The notes beneath the pieces are model-generated. The model was given only the letters and a program-made list of their open reading frames with translations. It had not been told where the DNA came from and did no database searches. A stretch of 59,453 nt of DNA from Kitasatospora sp. MAP12-44 (GTDB lineage Bacteria > Actinomycetota > Actinomycetes > Streptomycetales > Streptomycetaceae): the NCBI RefSeq assembly GCF_029892095.1, contig NZ_JARZAE010000003.1, forward strand, positions 1 through 59,453, read 5' to 3'. A program made the translations under genes and the position numbers. Of the stretch, positions 57,238 to 59,453 are shown in pieces; position 1 is the first letter of the stretch; every line of letters begins with the position of its first letter.

Positions 57238-57264
57238 GTGAACGTCCCGGCGGAACCTCTCACC
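57166..57264 (+). promoter_or_regulatory. Leader cassette copy 7
   Basis: -35 TTGACC (57166-57171), 17-bp spacer, -10 TTTAAT (57189-57194). Hairpin 1 is 57202-57231, with loop GGGGCAACA. A short hairpin CCGGG/CCCGG follows. CCTCTCACC (57256-57264) stands before AAGG and ATG 57279. Confidence 0.8.
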
Positions 57265-57278
57265 GCAAGGAATGCGAA

Positions 57279-57464
57279 ATGAAGAAGGTCAAAAGCGCTA
57301 TCGCCCGGGTCGGCGATTATCTCTGGCCCCCCACTGTGCATATCGCTTACGAGTGTGGCAAATGCACCTTGAAGGCTGAGATTAGCGGGGATGAGCCATA
57401 CGTTCTATCCACATTCAAGGTAATCATCGCGCACAAATGCTCGGCAGTGGACGAATCCGAATAG
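57279..57464 (+). CDS. Small protein with a CxxC motif (61 aa)
   Basis: ATG 57279 follows AAGGAA. The product reads HIAYECGKCTLKAEISGDEP and ends KVIIAHKCSAVDESE. CGKC plus a later HKC suggests a zinc knuckle. Codon use is less GC-rich than that of its neighbours, which may point to a different origin. No family is recognised. Confidence 0.7.
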   Translation: MKKVKSAIARVGDYLWPPTVHIAYECGKCTLKAEISGDEPYVLSTFKVIIAHKCSAVDESE

Positions 57465-57467
57465 CCA

Positions 57468-57531
57468 GTCGGGGAGGGCAACACCCCGACCAATCGGCAG
57501 GCCGACCGGCCGCCGACACCCCTCTCACCAG
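57468..57531 (+). promoter_or_regulatory. Leader copy 8 (RNA elements without a promoter)
   Basis: GTCGGGG (57468-57474) pairs perfectly with CCCCGAC (57484-57490) around AGGGCAACA. Hairpin 2 (57494-57516) has TCGGC/GCCGA and GGCC/GGCC stems with one bulged A and loop GACC. CTCTCACCAG is 57522-57531, before ATG 57541. No -10/-35 lies upstream, so it sits inside the transcript from leader copy 7. Confidence 0.78.
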
Positions 57532-57540
57532 GAGAAACAC

Positions 57541-58173
57541 ATGGACCAGCCGACTACCGTCGCAGACCTCGCCCACCCGATCGCCATCGCGCTCGGAGGC
57601 AACTGGCGACCGCAGCAGGCGCTCCACGGCGTCCGGGAGTTGACCCACGCCGCTACCCTCACCCACTTCGACGGCCGACAGCTCCACCTCTCCGAGCGCT
57701 ACGACGACCCCGGCCACCTCCACATCCGGGGCGCATTCCCCGCCACCGACTACCCGTTCCGCAAGGGTGAGCGCGACAGCGTCCGGGCCGCCATGGACCA
57801 GGAGGCTGAAGTCATTGCCGCCCTGATCTCCGGAGACTTCATCGACACGCACCGCGACACCCACGGGCGCGTGAAGGAGCACAATCGCCAGCAGGCCGAG
57901 ACGCGGCGGGACGTCGAGGAACTCGCCCGCGACATGGCCGCCCGCCTCCCCGGGGCCAGGACCCGCATCGACGGGACCAGCGCCTACCTATACATCAACC
58001 TTGAGCCCGGAGAAGTCCGAATCGGAATCGAAGGGGACACCGTCAATGTCATTCTCAATGACTCGCCCCGGATCATCGCGGACGCCGTCGTGTTCGCGGT
58101 GAGCCGATTCCTCCCGGATATCCAGACGCCGCAGGACGAGCGTGGGCAGCACGCCGAAGAATTCACCCTCTGA
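57541..58173 (+). CDS. Hypothetical protein (210 aa)
   Basis: ATG 57541 follows CAGGAG behind leader copy 8. The N-terminal half is a mixed fold (IAIALGGNWRPQQALHGVRE, HLSERYDDPGHLHIRGAFPA). The middle (AEVIAALISGDFIDTHRDTH, KEHNRQQAETRRDVEELARD, then MAARLP) is a long helix, and the end is beta-rich (AYLYINLEPGEVRIGIEGDT). I do not recognise it. Its cotranscription with the CxxC protein suggests a related role. Confidence 0.75.
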   Translation: MDQPTTVADLAHPIAIALGGNWRPQQALHGVRELTHAATLTHFDGRQLHLSERYDDPGHLHIRGAFPATDYPFRKGERDSVRAAMDQEAEVIAALISGDFIDTHRDTHGRVKEHNRQQAETRRDVEELARDMAARLPGARTRIDGTSAYLYINLEPGEVRIGIEGDTVNVILNDSPRIIADAVVFAVSRFLPDIQTPQDERGQHAEEFTL

Positions 58174-58236
58174 CCTCTCCGATGGTCCAGGTGGCGCGCT
58201 CCAGGGGCGCGCCACCCCTCACTGAAAGGCCACGAG

Positions 58237-58596
58237 ATGAGCGCCGACCTGTTCGTTATCAATCCGAAGTGGACCGTGCAGGCCCCACATCTGCGGTGCA
58301 CTCTGAAAAGGGCACTCGCTGCCCAGCCGGAACAACGCGTGTGGTCCGGAACCGAACACATCAACAACGCCGGGGCAATGGCCTACGGCGGAGAGCTTCC
58401 CGATTCCGGCCCGTGGCACCTTGACCGCTCCCAGCTCCGCACGCTCAAAATCGCCATCGAATGGCGCAGGGCCAAGCGGGACGCCAGTGGCCAGACGACC
58501 GCCCCGGACATCCTCGAACACTGGAAGGAAATTGAGGACGAGGTCATAGAGGCATACCGGGGAGCGTGCCACGAAGAAGGGCTGTACTGGATTTGA
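58237..58596 (+). CDS. Hypothetical protein (119 aa)
   Basis: The ATG at 58237 follows a GGTGGCGCGC/GCGCGCCACC hairpin (about 58190-58216) and AAAGG. The protein reads MSADLFVINPKWTVQAPHLR, then CTLKRALAAQPEQRVWSGTE, and in the C-terminal half RSQLRTLKIAIEWRRAKRDA; it looks like a small alpha/beta domain with a helical end. No motif is recognised. It lies directly before leader copy 9 and the ArdC-like gene. Confidence 0.7.
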   Translation: MSADLFVINPKWTVQAPHLRCTLKRALAAQPEQRVWSGTEHINNAGAMAYGGELPDSGPWHLDRSQLRTLKIAIEWRRAKRDASGQTTAPDILEHWKEIEDEVIEAYRGACHEEGLYWI

Positions 58597-58600
58597 GGAC

Positions 58601-58705
58601 TTGCCCAGCATCTAGAAACATGGTTTAATTAGACATGTCGGAAGGGGGCAATACCTCGACCGACAGTGGCGGGCCAGTCGGCCCGGCCGCCCGAATTCTC
58701 ACCAG
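58601..58705 (+). promoter_or_regulatory. Leader cassette copy 9
   Basis: -35 TTGCCC (58601-58606), 17-bp spacer, -10 TTTAAT (58624-58629). Hairpin 1 (58637-58664) is shorter inside the outer GTCGG/CCGAC stem, with loop GGGCAATA. Hairpin 2 follows at about 58667-58692. TTCTCACCAG (58696-58705) precedes ATG 58718. Confidence 0.8.
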
Positions 58706-58717
58706 GGAGACCAGGAA

Positions 58718-59453
58718 ATGCCCGGCAAGCCGAAGATGACCGATGACGAGCGCCGCGCCTACAGTGCCCGGATGCGTGGCGAACTCGAAGGCGTGATGGA
58801 CCGCGCGTACGGCGCGATGGTCGCCGACGAAGGGTTCTGGGTCGCCGTCATGCGCACGGCCGCCACCCTGGCCGACCGCAGCCCCGTCAACTGCATCGCC
58901 ATCGCCGCCCAGCACCCCCACGCGACCCGCGTACTCAGCTCCGGCGACTGGCGCAAGGCCGGGCGGTTCCCCGCCAAGGGGTCCACCTCCATCCGCATCT
59001 GGACCCCGATCCGGCGGCGGACCGACGACGCCCAGGCCACCGCCGAGGTCAGGCCCCGGGAAGCCGCCCGCGACGCCGCCGCCGAGGGGGAGGGGCGCAA
59101 GGTGTCCGGCTTCAAGGCCGGGCCGGTGTTCGACATCAGTCAGACCGAAGGTGACGCCTACGAGCAGCCCGCCCCCGCCCCGCTCGCAGCCGAGACCGTC
59201 CGGGACGTCCTGCTCACCCAGTACCGCGACTGGTATCACGAGGACCCCGAGCAGGCCGGAGGGTACGACTTCAGTCGGGAGGCCCCCGACGCCGCCGCGC
59301 GCATCCTGCTGTACGGCCACGCCTGGCGACGCATCACCGAGGCTGACGCCCCCCTGCCTGGCCAGCATCTCGCCGAGGTCGCCTCAGCCGCCCACGTCGC
59401 CGAGCTCATCCTAGGAATCGCCCCCGGCCCGGCCGTCATGCCCCCGCTCGCGG
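58718..59453 (+). CDS. ArdC-like single-strand DNA-binding domain protein (3' end cut by the window)
   Basis: ATG 58718 follows CAGGGAGACCAGGAA. The first ~100 residues match the ArdC N-terminal domain: FWVAVMRTAATLADRSPVNC, then IAIAAQHPHATRVLSSGDWR and KAGRFPAKGSTSIRIWTPIR. ArdC proteins bind single-stranded DNA and protect entering plasmid DNA from restriction. The rest (QYRDWYHEDPEQAGGYDFSR, HVAELILGIAPGPA) lacks a visible zinc-protease HExxH. The frame is open at 59453 with one base left over. Joined to bases 1-131 it continues to a TGA, giving about 288 residues. An anti-restriction role in early transfer is inference. Confidence 0.85.
   Translation, partial: MPGKPKMTDDERRAYSARMRGELEGVMDRAYGAMVADEGFWVAVMRTAATLADRSPVNCIAIAAQHPHATRVLSSGDWRKAGRFPAKGSTSIRIWTPIRRRTDDAQATAEVRPREAARDAAAEGEGRKVSGFKAGPVFDISQTEGDAYEQPAPAPLAAETVRDVLLTQYRDWYHEDPEQAGGYDFSREAPDAAARILLYGHAWRRITEADAPLPGQHLAEVASAAHVAELILGIAPGPAVMPPLA

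Noticed and set aside
1..59453. Linear plasmid with telomeres
   Set aside because: The ends carry coding sequence in one continuous frame and show no terminal inverted repeats or palindromes.

Overview
The window looks like one complete circular actinomycete plasmid, or the excised circle of an integrative and conjugative element. It is about 59.5 kb, very GC-rich, with tight ATGA/GTGA gene overlaps. The families present (DUF397, WhiB, DUF2637, SCO6880-type and MAB_1171c-type proteins) point to Streptomyces or a close relative. The last bases (an ArdC-like gene cut at 59453) and the first bases (a 43-codon C-terminal tail ending at 131) join in the same reading frame across the window ends. 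The same unusual promoter/leader cassette lies on both sides of that junction. Both facts support circularity, although this remains an inference.

Layout. 1-6112 (+): plasmid housekeeping and hypothetical genes (DUF3560, DUF6197, DUF6349, helix-turn-helix, zinc ribbon). 6145-6656: terminator and two perfect inverted repeats, a candidate oriT or operator. 6657-11108 (+): MobF relaxase/helicase. 11166-16744 (-): FxLD-type lanthipeptide operon (methyltransferase, precursor, LanB, LanC). 17077-23949 (mostly -): accessory genes, including a sugar nucleotidyltransferase operon with two coupled small genes, a NUDIX hydrolase, a sulfotransferase/SUMF1 fusion and an anti-sigma-type ATP-binding protein. 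24312-25384 (+): XRE/DUF5753 and DUF397 pair. 25600-36823 (-): type IV secretion operon (lipoprotein, lytic transglycosylase/NlpC-P60, small pilin-like protein, TcpC/VirB8-like, VirB6-like, SCO6880 family, VirB4-like, split coupling protein). 37241-42512 (-): replication and maintenance operon (WhiB regulator, winged-helix protein, DnaC-like loader, DUF4326, DUF2637). 42916-46048 (+): XRE, ImmA/IrrE protease, MAB_1171c-like membrane protein and PAP2-like membrane protein. 46182-48039: attP-like site (tRNA-Tyr 3' half flanked by paired arm repeats), integrase and excisionase. 48118-49180 (-): HNH-like and coiled-coil proteins. 49274-59453 (+): a second block of leader-controlled genes (DUF2786, ParB-like, OB-fold-like, ArdC-like), with two copies of a ~400-bp structured direct repeat.

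The most notable unexplained signal is a repeated cassette upstream of many + strand genes. Six full copies carry a sigma-70-like promoter (TTGNCC/TTGCCT, 17-bp spacer, TTTAAT). It is followed almost at the expected transcription start by a hairpin whose stem covaries between copies while the loop stays AGGGCAACA. A second GC-rich hairpin follows, then an invariant CTCTCACCAG box abutting the ribosome binding site. Three further copies keep the RNA elements without the clear promoter. This looks like a family of structured 5' leaders that could control the plasmid's early or maintenance genes together. I could not compare it with any RNA-family database.
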